A stretch of 11,677 bases of DNA, taken from Pseudomonadota bacterium. GTDB lineage: Bacteria > Pseudomonadota > Alphaproteobacteria > Acetobacterales > Acetobacteraceae. Of the stretch, positions 1 through 6,558 are shown piece by piece. The translations under genes were made by a program, and so were the position numbers. The DNA is taken from positions 1 to 11,677 of the forward strand of contig JAJXXT010000012.1 of NCBI GenBank assembly GCA_021780935.1, given 5' to 3'. How positions within the stretch are numbered: the first letter of the stretch is position 1; every line of letters starts with the position of its first letter. Under the pieces are notes generated by a model. It ran no database searches, was not told where the DNA came from, and saw nothing but the letters and a program-made list of their open reading frames with translations.

Positions 1-1215
1 CGCGGTTGTCTCGCCCGCCGGGGCACGCGCGAGCTCCGCCGGCGGCACGGGATCGACGTCGATCGCCAGGTCGATACGATCGAGCAACGGACCGCTGATC
101 CGCCCCTGGTATTCCTCGCCGCAGCGCGGCGCCTTGCTGCAGGCGCGTGCCGCGTCGCCGAGATAGCCGCAGCGGCACGGGTTCATCGCCGCGACGAGCT
201 GGAACCGAGCGGGGTAGGTGACATGGGCGGCGGCGCGCGCGACCGTGGTGCGCCCGGTCTCGAGCGGCTGGCGCAGCGCCTCGAGGGCGGCGCGGGGAAA
301 CTCCGGCAGCTCGTCGAGGAACAGCACGCCGCGATGGGCGAGCGAGATTTCGCCGGGCCGCGCGCGGGCGCCGCCGCCGACCAGGGCGGGCTGGCTGGCG
401 CCGTGATGGGGCTCGCGATAGGGCGGGCGGACGACGAGGCGGCCCTCCTCCAGCATGCCGGCGAGGGAATGGATCATGCTCACCTCAAGCGCCTCCTGCG
501 CCGTGAGGTCGGGCAACAGCCCGGGCAGGCGCGAGGCGAGCATGGACTTGCCGGCGCCGGGCGGACCGACGAGCAGCAGGTTGTGCCGCCCCGCCGCCGC
601 GATCTCGAGCGCGCGGCGCGCGGATTCGAGGCCGCGGATCTCGGCCATGTCGCGCACGGCCTCGGCCGCCGCGGCTTCGCTCGGAGCCGGCGGTTCGAGC
701 ACCTGCAGGCCGCGGAAATGATTCACCAGCGCCAGGAGATCGGGGGCGGCCAGTACCTCGATGCGTCCCGCCCAGGCCGCCTCCGCGCCCTGGCGGGCGG
801 GGCAGACGAGGCCGAGCTCGCGCGCCGAGGCGGCGATCGCCGCCGGCAGCACGCCGGCCACCGGATTGATCGCCCCGTCGAGCGAGAGCTCGCCGAGCGC
901 GGCGAACTCCGCCACCGCCTCGGCCGGAATAACCGCCATCGCCGCCAGCACCGCGAGCGCGATCGGCAGGTCGAAATGGCTGCCTTCCTTCACCAGGTCG
1001 GCCGGCGCGAGGTTGATCAGCACGCGCTTGGGCGGCAGGGCCAGGCCCATCGCGATCAGCGCCGCGCGCACCCGCTCGCGCGCTTCCGTCACCGCCTTGT
1101 CGGCGAGTCCGACGATGAGAAAGGCGGGCAGGCCCGGCGCGATCTGCACCTGGATCTCCACCGGAACCGCGTCGATGCCGGCGAAGGCGAAGCTCTGTAC
1201 ACGCGCGACGGTCAT
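1..1215 (-). CDS. comM: YifB/ComM family Mg-chelatase-like AAA+ ATPase (C-terminus beyond the left edge)
   Basis: This is the first 405 codons of a YifB/ComM protein; the family is usually about 500 residues, so roughly the last 100 lie outside the window. The N-terminal ChlI-like domain (about 20-140) reads as a Lon-type S5 fold and includes a GLADKAVTEARERVRAAL segment typical of alphaproteobacterial members. The Mg-chelatase ATPase domain follows, with Walker A GPPGAGKS at about 217-224, Walker B LFLDELPEF near 300, and the family's NPCRCGY cysteine segment near 345 followed by RISGPLLDRIDL. In transformable bacteria ComM is a hexameric helicase that promotes branch migration when incoming single-stranded DNA recombines with the chromosome; elsewhere its role is unclear. 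The ATG overlaps the stop of the upstream deacetylase gene (ATGA), so translation is probably coupled. The family call is firm. A role in natural transformation here is inference, since no other competence gene is visible. Confidence 0.95.
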   Translation of the reverse strand, partial: MTVARVQSFAFAGIDAVPVEIQVQIAPGLPAFLIVGLADKAVTEARERVRAALIAMGLALPPKRVLINLAPADLVKEGSHFDLPIALAVLAAMAVIPAEAVAEFAALGELSLDGAINPVAGVLPAAIAASARELGLVCPARQGAEAAWAGRIEVLAAPDLLALVNHFRGLQVLEPPAPSEAAAAEAVRDMAEIRGLESARRALEIAAAGRHNLLLVGPPGAGKSMLASRLPGLLPDLTAQEALEVSMIHSLAGMLEEGRLVVRPPYREPHHGASQPALVGGGARARPGEISLAHRGVLFLDELPEFPRAALEALRQPLETGRTTVARAAAHVTYPARFQLVAAMNPCRCGYLGDAARACSKAPRCGEEYQGRISGPLLDRIDLAIDVDPVPPAELARAPAGETTA

Positions 1216-2240
1216 CCGAGCCCGCCGAGAAATCGTTGCAAAATCGTTCCGATAGTCGCGGTGTCGTAGCCGCCTTCCTGGACCAGGGCGGCCGGCACTC
1301 CGAGCGCGCGGATGCGCTCGCCCGCGCGCGCGAAGCCCGCCGCCGTCACGGCGAGGAAGCCGAGCGGTTCGGTCTCGCTCGCATCGAAGCCGAGGCTGAC
1401 CACCAGCGCCTCGGGGCGGAAGGTGCGGATCGCCGCGAGCGCGGTCTCGATCGCGCCGAGCCAGGCGGCGTCGCCGCTGCCGCGCGCGAGCGGCAGGTTG
1501 AGGTTGGCGCCCGCGCCGGCGTCCGCGCCGCGCTCGTGGTCGCGGCCGACGTACCAGGGGTAATAGAAATCCGGGTCGCCATGGACCGAGGCGAAGAAAA
1601 CGTCGCCGCGCTCCCAGAAGATTCCCTGCGTGCCGTTGCCGTGATGGGCGTCGATGTCGAGCACCGCGACGCGCGCGGCGCCGTTGCCGCGCAGGTGCTG
1701 GGCGGCCAGTGCGGCGTTGTTGAGGTAGCAGTGCCCGCCGGCGCGCGCGGCGTAAGCGTGGTGGCCGGGCGGCCGGCAGAGCGCGTAGGCATGCCGCCCC
1801 GCCGCCACCTCGTCGGCCGCGGCGAGGGCACAGCCGGCGGCGGCGAGCGCGGCCTCCCACGTGCCCTCGCCGATCGGGCAGGCGGTGTCGGCGGTGAACC
1901 AGCCGGCGCGCGCGACGATGCCGGTACCGGGGCGCCCGCCCTGGGCCAGCATCTCCGCCGCGGGGTGGATGTTGGCGACGATCTCGGGGCCGGGCTGCGG
2001 CTGCTCGGACCAGGCGCGATGGCCGTCGCAGAGGAACTCCAGGTAGGCGTGCGCGTGCACCTCGGCGAGGGCGGCGACGCTCGCGGGCGGCGGGGTCGCG
2101 ACGTCGAGCCCGGCGGCGCGGCCGGCTTCGAGCAGGACTTCGGCGCGGGCAGGGATCTCGTAGTTCGGCCGCACCGTGCCGCGCTGGAGGAAGAAACGGG
2201 GCGCGTGGCGCGCATGGGCGGGAGAATGGAAGAGTTTCAC
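1212..2240 (-). CDS. Histone-deacetylase family hydrolase, acetylpolyamine amidohydrolase-like
   Basis: A 342-residue zinc hydrolase of the arginase/deacetylase fold that removes acetyl groups from amines. Visible hallmarks are RPPGHH at 156-161 (the general-base histidine pair), DIDAHHGNGTQ at 195-205 with zinc ligands D197 and H199, GFDAS with the third ligand D286, and QEGGY with the transition-state tyrosine Y325. Length, the N-terminal loop around 12-32 and the GTWEAAL segment near 126 resemble Mycoplana acetylpolyamine amidohydrolase, with motif spacing shifted by about two residues. Acetylpolyamine deacetylation is therefore the best guess; acetoin-utilisation-type or other small-amide deacetylases are alternatives. 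I chose the GTG at 2240, reading (M)KLFHSPAH, because family proteins begin there. The upstream ATG at 2360 would add 40 low-complexity residues and fill the divergent promoter region. No Shine-Dalgarno sequence precedes this GTG. Its stop overlaps the comM start. Confidence 0.88.
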   Translation of the reverse strand: MKLFHSPAHARHAPRFFLQRGTVRPNYEIPARAEVLLEAGRAAGLDVATPPPASVAALAEVHAHAYLEFLCDGHRAWSEQPQPGPEIVANIHPAAEMLAQGGRPGTGIVARAGWFTADTACPIGEGTWEAALAAAGCALAAADEVAAGRHAYALCRPPGHHAYAARAGGHCYLNNAALAAQHLRGNGAARVAVLDIDAHHGNGTQGIFWERGDVFFASVHGDPDFYYPWYVGRDHERGADAGAGANLNLPLARGSGDAAWLGAIETALAAIRTFRPEALVVSLGFDASETEPLGFLAVTAAGFARAGERIRALGVPAALVQEGGYDTATIGTILQRFLGGLG

Positions 2241-2367
2241 ACCGGCAACGGTAGGCACGAGGGCGGCTCGCTGTCCACCGCCGCTTGCCCCGCTCCCGCC
2301 ACGGCGCCAGACTGTGCGGCTCGGATCGAGTTCGACCGAGGTGGCTTTGGACGGGGACACGGGAAAG
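2241..2367. promoter_or_regulatory. Divergent intergenic control region between deacetylase and M81 peptidase genes
   Basis: This 127-bp gap separates two divergently transcribed genes and must carry both promoters. On the minus strand, TGGACA (2277-2272) lies 18 bp from TACCGT (2253-2248), only 7 nt before the deacetylase GTG, so a transcript from it would be nearly leaderless. On the plus strand, TTGCCC (2285-2290), 17 bp and CAGACT (2308-2313) is a weak sigma-70-like match. Both hexamer calls are tentative in DNA this rich in G+C. I saw no clear operator. Confidence 0.3.
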
Positions 2368-3879
2368 ATGCGGCTGGCGCTGGGCGGATTCCTGCACGAA
2401 AGTCATTCCTTCGCGCCGCTGCCGACGCGCTACGAGGACTTCCTGCATCCCGGCGGCTTCCCGCCGCTCGCCGAGGGCGACGCGCTGTTCGCGGCGGTGC
2501 GGGCGGCCTCGGTGCCGATCGCCGGCGCGCTCGCGGTCGCGCAGGCGGCGGGGGCGACCTGCGTGCCGCTCGCCTGGGGCTTCGCCAATCCCGCCGGGCC
2601 GGTAGAGGACGAGGCGTTCGAGCGTATCGCGGCGATGCTCGGCGCGCGGCTGTCCGAGGCGCTGGACCAGGGGCCGCTCGACGGCATCTATCTCGACCTG
2701 CACGGCGCTGCCGTCGCCGCGAGCTTTCCGGACGCCGAAGGAGAGCTGCTGCGCCGCGTGCGCGCCATCGCCGGCGACATCCCGCTCACCATCAGCCTCG
2801 ATCCGCACTGCAACCTGACGCAAGCGATGGTCGAGCGCGTCGATGCGCTGGTGCCGTTTCGCACCTATCCGCACGTGGACATGCGCGAGGCGGGGGCGCA
2901 GGCGATGCATCTGTTGCTGCAGCGCATCGAGCGTGGCCGGCCCTGGGCGCGCGCGTTCCGCCAGAGCGATTACTGGATTCCGCTCACCAGCCAGTGCACG
3001 CTCGTCGCACCGATGGCGCCGGTGATGGCGACGCGCGCGGCGCTCGCAGCACGGCCCGGCCTTGCGGAACTGGCCTTCTGTTTCGGCTTCCCCTACGCCG
3101 ATTTCGCCGATTGCGGCACCGCGCTCGCGGCGTACGCCGAGACCCGCGAGCAGGCCGACGCCGTCGCCGACGCGCTGCTCGCGGAACTCGTGGCGCGCGA
3201 GGCGAGCTTCGCCTCCGAGGTGCTGCCGGCCGCGGAAGCGGTGCGCCAGGCGATCGACCTCGCGCGCACGGCGACGAAGCCGGTGGTGATCGCCGACACC
3301 CAGGACAACCCCGGTGGCGGCGGCCACGGCGACACCACCGGCCTGCTCGCGGAACTGGTCCGCCAGAACGCCGAGGGCGCGGTGATGGTGCTGATCAACG
3401 ACGCCGCGAGTGCCGCGGCCTGCCACGAGGCTGGCGTCGGCGCGGCGCTGCGGCTCGATCTCGGCGGCAAGTCGGACGGCGCGCCGCTCGCGGTCGATGC
3501 GGTGGTGGAACGTCTCGGCGATGGGCGCTTCACTCTGACCGGGCCGATGGGTAAGGGCAATCCCGGCAATCTCGGTCCCTGCGCGCTGATCCGCGTCGCG
3601 CCGGGCGTGCGCGTCGTCGTGGTCAGTCGCAAGATGCAGGCGCTCGACCAGGCGATTCCGCGCCATCTCGGTATCGAACCGAGCGCATGCCGGATTCTCG
3701 CGCTGAAGTCATCGGTGCATTTCCGTGCCGATTTCCAGCCGATCGCCGAACGCGTTCTGGTCGCCGCGGCGCCGGGGCCGGTCGCGGCCGATTCCTCGGT
3801 GTTCGCGTTCAGGCACCTGCGGCCAGGCCTGCGCCTGCGGCCGATGGCCAATGCCCGTTTTGCCAGTGGCGGGAGCTGA
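2368..3879 (+). CDS. M81 family metallopeptidase (MlrC/microcystinase C-like)
   Basis: A 503-residue protein of the M81 family, whose characterised member MlrC is a zinc enzyme that cleaves linearised microcystin and its tetrapeptide. Most family members sit in catabolic or transporter operons with unknown natural substrates. The N-terminal domain opens with MRLALGGFLHESHSF, the family signature. Metal ligands are visible as LDPHCN (D145, H147) and YPHVD (H169), the same D-x-H then +22 H spacing as in MlrC. LDLHGA (H112) is also conserved. The C-terminal MlrC domain contains ADTQDNPGGGGHGDTT at about 310-325. There is no signal peptide, so it is cytoplasmic. I start at ATG 2368 because the family N-terminus begins there; the Shine-Dalgarno is weak (GGGAAAG directly before the start), and an in-frame GTG at 2341 is an alternative. 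Its last 71 bp overlap the convergent acetyltransferase. The natural substrate is unknown; a peptide or D-amino-acid-type amide is inference. Confidence 0.92.
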   Translation: MRLALGGFLHESHSFAPLPTRYEDFLHPGGFPPLAEGDALFAAVRAASVPIAGALAVAQAAGATCVPLAWGFANPAGPVEDEAFERIAAMLGARLSEALDQGPLDGIYLDLHGAAVAASFPDAEGELLRRVRAIAGDIPLTISLDPHCNLTQAMVERVDALVPFRTYPHVDMREAGAQAMHLLLQRIERGRPWARAFRQSDYWIPLTSQCTLVAPMAPVMATRAALAARPGLAELAFCFGFPYADFADCGTALAAYAETREQADAVADALLAELVAREASFASEVLPAAEAVRQAIDLARTATKPVVIADTQDNPGGGGHGDTTGLLAELVRQNAEGAVMVLINDAASAAACHEAGVGAALRLDLGGKSDGAPLAVDAVVERLGDGRFTLTGPMGKGNPGNLGPCALIRVAPGVRVVVVSRKMQALDQAIPRHLGIEPSACRILALKSSVHFRADFQPIAERVLVAAAPGPVAADSSVFAFRHLRPGLRLRPMANARFASGGS

Positions 3880-4390
3880 GCCGGTAGAGGATGTGCGGGC
3901 GCATCGGGTGGCCCGGCGGCAGGCGCGGGTGCTCGAAATCGTCGCCCGGGTCGCGCCGCATGCCGAGGCGCTGCATCAGCCGCCAGGAGCGCTCGTTCGC
4001 CGGGCGGGTGAAGGCGACGATCTCCGCCAGGCCGCGGGCAAAACCGAAATCGAGGCTGGCGCGGGCTGCTTCCGCGGCATAGCCCTGACCCCAGGCATCG
4101 CGCGCCAGGCGCCAGCCGATTTCGACCGCCGGCGCACAGGGCATCGGCGGCGCGACCGAGTAGAGCCCGACCGCGCCCGCGAGCCTCGCCACGCCGGGAA
4201 TCTCCACCGCCCAGAAGCAGAATTCGTGTTCGCGCTGGTGCGCCTGCTGGCGTTCGATCCAGGCCGCGCAGCCGGCGCGGTTGAGCGGCAGGAGGTGGCG
4301 CATCACCAGCGGATCGGCGCTCATCGCCACGAATGGATCGAGGTCCGCCTCGCACCACGGCCGCAGGATCAGACGCGCGGTCGTCAGCAT
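3809..4390 (-). CDS. GNAT family N-acetyltransferase (RimJ/RimL type)
   Basis: A 193-residue acetyl-CoA-dependent acetyltransferase. The start TTARLILRPW is characteristic of the RimJ/RimL-like (Acetyltransf_3) group. The acetyl-CoA pyrophosphate loop is RDAWGQGYAAEAA at 97-109, and the C-terminal motif is ANERSWRLMQRLGM at 131-144. The usual family ending, LYRL followed by a tryptophan, falls at 168-176; after it come 17 extra residues rich in Ala and Gly. That tail is encoded entirely within the 3' end of the convergent M81 gene, which suggests the original stop was lost and the frame ran on. The ATG overlaps the kinase stop by 7 nt (ATGCTGA) and has no Shine-Dalgarno of its own, so it is the last gene of the operon and translationally coupled. 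The substrate is unknown; proteins, aminoglycosides and small amines are all possible. Confidence 0.9.
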   Translation of the reverse strand: MLTTARLILRPWCEADLDPFVAMSADPLVMRHLLPLNRAGCAAWIERQQAHQREHEFCFWAVEIPGVARLAGAVGLYSVAPPMPCAPAVEIGWRLARDAWGQGYAAEAARASLDFGFARGLAEIVAFTRPANERSWRLMQRLGMRRDPGDDFEHPRLPPGHPMRPHILYRLSSRHWQNGHWPSAAGAGLAAGA

Positions 4391-5325
4391 CGCGCGAGTT
4401 CGGCCTCGACGTCTGGCGTGCGCGGGATCGGCGCCACCGCGCCATAGCCGCGCACCTTCAGCCCGGCGGCCACGCTGGCATAACGCGCGGCCGGGGCGGG
4501 CGCGTCGCCGGCGAGCAGGCGCGCGAGGAAGGCGCCGGCAAAGGCGTCGCCGGCGCCGGTCGCGTCCACCACGGCGCCCTGCAGGGCGGGCAGGCGCAGG
4601 CGGCGCTCGCCGTCGGCGAGCAGCGCACCCTCGGCGCCCAGGGTCACGACGACGATGGCCGGGCCGAGGCGCTGGTAGAAATCGGCGGCGGCATCGGCGT
4701 CGGCGGTGCCGGCGAGGGCGGTCGCGTCCTCGAGGCTCACGAGCAGGATATCGGCCTGCCGCGCGGCGGCATGGATCAGCGCCGCGGCGCGGGCGCGCGG
4801 CCACAGGCGCGGGCGGTAATTCGTTCCGAACGCGACGCGCACCTGATTGTGCCGCGCGACCGCGATCGCGTGCAGCACCGCGTCCGCCGCGCTGTCCGAT
4901 ATCCCCTGGCTGATCCCCGAGGCATAGAACATGCGTGCGCGCGCGATCATCGCCTCCGGCACGTCGGCCGGCGCGTAGGCGCTGGCGGCGGAGCCGGTGC
5001 GGTAGAAGTGGAACTGATGCCCACCGGCGCCGTGCGTGACCAGGTAGAGCGCGGTCGGGCGCGCCGCGTCGAGCTTCACCGCGCCGAGGTCCACCCCCTC
5101 CGCGCGCCACAGGGCGAGGAAGCGCTCGCCGGCGTCGTCGTGCCCGATCGCGGTGGCGTAGGCGACGCTGGCGCCCTGACGCGCGGCGGCGATGGCGGCG
5201 TTTGATGTATCGCCGCCGAAACCTTCCAGGTAGAGGCGCCGGCCCGCGCCGTCGGGCGGCTGCGCGTTCAGCTCCAGCATCGGCTCGCCCATGCAGACGA
5301 GCTCGGGGTGCGGGTCGGCGCTCAT
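4384..5325 (-). CDS. kdgK: 2-dehydro-3-deoxygluconokinase (PfkB/ribokinase family)
   Basis: A 313-residue sugar kinase that phosphorylates 2-keto-3-deoxygluconate at O6 with ATP to give KDPG, the substrate of the aldolase encoded just upstream. PfkB hallmarks are the glycine pair FGGDTSNAA at 36-44, which closes over the sugar, and the ATP/anion-hole motif DATGAGDAF at 254-262, with D260 as catalytic base. The NYRPRLW segment at 169-175 is a recognisable feature of KDG kinases and supports this assignment over fructokinase or ribokinase. The start is ATG 5325, which overlaps the aldolase stop by ATGA; the downstream GNAT start lies within its last codons. The tight aldolase-kinase pairing is the strongest functional evidence. 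A kinase for the galactonate epimer (KDGal) cannot be excluded, particularly given the unusual aldolase active site. Confidence 0.9.
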   Translation of the reverse strand: MSADPHPELVCMGEPMLELNAQPPDGAGRRLYLEGFGGDTSNAAIAAARQGASVAYATAIGHDDAGERFLALWRAEGVDLGAVKLDAARPTALYLVTHGAGGHQFHFYRTGSAASAYAPADVPEAMIARARMFYASGISQGISDSAADAVLHAIAVARHNQVRVAFGTNYRPRLWPRARAAALIHAAARQADILLVSLEDATALAGTADADAAADFYQRLGPAIVVVTLGAEGALLADGERRLRLPALQGAVVDATGAGDAFAGAFLARLLAGDAPAPAARYASVAAGLKVRGYGAVAPIPRTPDVEAELARC

Positions 5326-5942
5326 GCCATGACGGCGCGAGCGGCGGCGGTGATCGCGGCCTGGTCGCCGGCGGCCGCCGCCTTCTCGTCGACGAGCGCG
5401 CCGCCGATGCCGACGAAAGCGGCGCCCGCGGCGAGATAGTCCGCGACCTGGCCCGGCGCGATGCCGCCGGTGGGGCAGAACGCGACGTCGGGGAACACCG
5501 AGGCGAGCGCCCTGATATGCGCCGGCCCGCCGGCGGAGGAGGCGGGGAAGATCTTCACCACGTCGGCCCCGGCCGCCAGCGCCGCGCGCACCTCGGTGGG
5601 GGTGAGCGCGCCCAGCATCAGTGCCGCCCCGGCCTCGCGGCATGGGGCGGCAAGCGCGGCATCGACCCAGGGGGCGACGATGAAGCGCGCCCCGGCGGCG
5701 CGGCAGGCGCGCGCGGCCGCGGCGTCCGGTACGGTGCCGGCGCCGACCAGCAGCGCCGGGTCGCGCGCGAGTTGCGCGATGAGGTCCACCGCGCCCGGCA
5801 CCGTCATGGTGATCTCGAACACGCCGAGCCCGGTCGCGCGCAGCCAGCCCACGGCGCGCGCGGCGTTGGCAGTTCTGCTCATGAGCACCACCGGCACCAC
5901 GCGGGCGGCGCGTAGCCGCGTCAGCATTGCTTTATCGTCCAT
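5322..5942 (-). CDS. eda: KDPG aldolase family protein (2-dehydro-3-deoxy-6-phosphogluconate / -galactonate aldolase)
   Basis: A 206-residue class I aldolase expected to split KDPG or a relative into pyruvate and glyceraldehyde 3-phosphate. The Schiff-base lysine is K130 in VVKIFPAS, the catalytic glutamate is E43 in FEITMT, and GAGTV (67-71) and PTGGI (157-161) form pyruvate- and phosphate-binding loops. The KDPG-aldolase signature normally reads E-(I/V)-T-L-R; here the arginine is T47. Instead an arginine at R23 aligns with the one in the KDPGal aldolase DgoA, so the sugar epimer is uncertain. Three ATG codons stand in tandem (5948, 5945, 5942). AGGGAG at 5954-5949 sits 6 nt before the third, which I chose; the first would leave no spacer. 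It overlaps kdgK by ATGA and follows the DUF3429 gene immediately. The family is certain; the exact substrate is less so. Confidence 0.9.
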   Translation of the reverse strand: MDDKAMLTRLRAARVVPVVLMSRTANAARAVGWLRATGLGVFEITMTVPGAVDLIAQLARDPALLVGAGTVPDAAAARACRAAGARFIVAPWVDAALAAPCREAGAALMLGALTPTEVRAALAAGADVVKIFPASSAGGPAHIRALASVFPDVAFCPTGGIAPGQVADYLAAGAAFVGIGGALVDEKAAAAGDQAAITAAARAVMA

Positions 5943-5948
5943 CATCAT

Positions 5949-5954
5949 CTCCCT
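5949..5954 (-). promoter_or_regulatory. Ribosome binding site of the KDPG aldolase gene, fused to the upstream stop codon
   Basis: AGGGAG on the minus strand shares its first two bases with the TAG stop of the DUF3429 gene (5955-5953) and precedes the tandem ATGATGATG. The 6-nt spacing favours the third ATG as initiator and implies re-initiation by ribosomes finishing the upstream gene. Confidence 0.6.
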
Positions 5955-6426
5955 AGAGCGTGATGCGCGCGCCGAGCAGGCGCAGCGTCAGCACCGTCGA
6001 AAGGATCAGTACCACCACGAGGGTCAGCACGTAGCGCAGCCAGAGATAGCCGCGCGGCAGCCAGCCGCGGATGTAGAAGCTGCGCTCGACGGCGGCGACG
6101 CCGAGATAGGCGGCGATCAGCAGTCCGATGGCGCCGGCCGGCACCGCCGTGATGTCCAGCCACACCGCCACCCAGCCGGCGAGCGCCGGCAGCACGCCGA
6201 AGCCCGCGCGCAGCCAGGGCCGCTGCGGCTGTTCCGCCGCCAGCACCAAGCCCCAGTGCACCGCGCCGAGGAAGGACAGCACCACCGCGCCGTACGCCAC
6301 CAGCCAGGTGGTCAGGTGCGTGGCGGCCGGGCCCGTGCGCGACAGGGCGGCGAAGGCGAGGGCGGCGAACGCCAGGGCGCCGGCCGCGCCGAGTACGATG
6401 GTGGCGGAGGGCAGGCGGCTGTTCAT
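5953..6426 (-). CDS. DUF3429 domain-containing inner-membrane protein
   Basis: A 157-residue hydrophobic protein with about five predicted membrane helices, near residues 7-28, 38-63, 72-90, 94-114 and 127-150. The SFLGAVHWGL motif (51-60) at the end of the second helix is characteristic of DUF3429, a family related to mitochondrial TMEM69 that has no known biochemical role. I chose ATG 6426 because GGAG at 6438-6435 lies 8 nt upstream; the longer in-frame ATG at 6486 would add a polar, low-complexity leader. The gene opens a minus-strand run and ends on a TAG built into the ribosome binding site of the aldolase gene, so it is co-transcribed with the sugar-acid genes. Whether it takes part in their function, for example transport, is unknown. 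Confidence 0.85.
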   Translation of the reverse strand: MNSRLPSATIVLGAAGALAFAALAFAALSRTGPAATHLTTWLVAYGAVVLSFLGAVHWGLVLAAEQPQRPWLRAGFGVLPALAGWVAVWLDITAVPAGAIGLLIAAYLGVAAVERSFYIRGWLPRGYLWLRYVLTLVVVLILSTVLTLRLLGARITL

Positions 6427-6558
6427 GAGTGCATCTCCGTGTTGCTCCTGAGCCCCCGGCGCGTGCCGGGCGTCGCGCCCCACCATCGCGCAGCAGCGCC
6501 GGGACCGCTATCCTGTCTGCCTTTCCTACGGGACGCGGCGGTTGCCGGAAGGGGCGTT
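6427..6558. promoter_or_regulatory. Divergent intergenic control region between DUF3429 and CNNM-type genes
   Basis: This 132-bp gap holds the start signals for the minus-strand DUF3429/aldolase/kinase/GNAT operon and the plus-strand CNNM-type gene. Visible elements are GGAG at 6438-6435 for DUF3429, GGAAGGGG at 6547-6554 for the CNNM gene, a TATCCT -10-like hexamer on the plus strand at 6509-6514 without a good -35 partner, and a GC hairpin at 6455-6470. No recognisable regulator box was seen. Confidence 0.35.
6455..6470. repeat. Perfect GC-only inverted repeat (6-bp stem, 4-nt loop)
   Basis: CCCGGC and GCCGGG flank a GCGT loop. There is no T-tract on either side, so it does not look like a terminator. 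It could be a 5' leader hairpin for the minus-strand operon or an operator, but short GC palindromes are frequent in DNA of this composition. Confidence 0.4.

Noticed and set aside
223..1269. Plus-strand open frame of 348 codons over the comM region
   Set aside because: It lies antisense to comM, which has Walker A, Walker B and the cysteine segment. The translation looks like the reverse shadow of a G+C-rich gene.
1236..3554. A long plus-strand open frame (772 codons) across the deacetylase gene and into the M81 gene
   Set aside because: It is antisense to the deacetylase and in a different frame from M81. The translation is Arg/Gly/Ala-rich with no motif, as expected for a composition shadow.
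3816..3842. Direct repeat CCTGCGGCC at 18-bp spacing
   Set aside because: It falls in the coding overlap and encodes the LRPGLRLRP repeat of the M81 C-terminus; in-frame 18-bp similarity is explained by the protein.
6423..6434. Three-codon upstream reading frame (ATG CAC TCA TGA) overlapping the DUF3429 start
   Set aside because: The GGAG upstream is spaced correctly for the DUF3429 ATG, and a three-codon frame of this kind is easily accidental.
5461..6558. In-frame upstream extension of the CNNM-type gene by 366 codons
   Set aside because: It would run antisense through the aldolase and DUF3429 genes. The family N-terminus and the GGAAGGGG ribosome binding site both point to ATG 6559.
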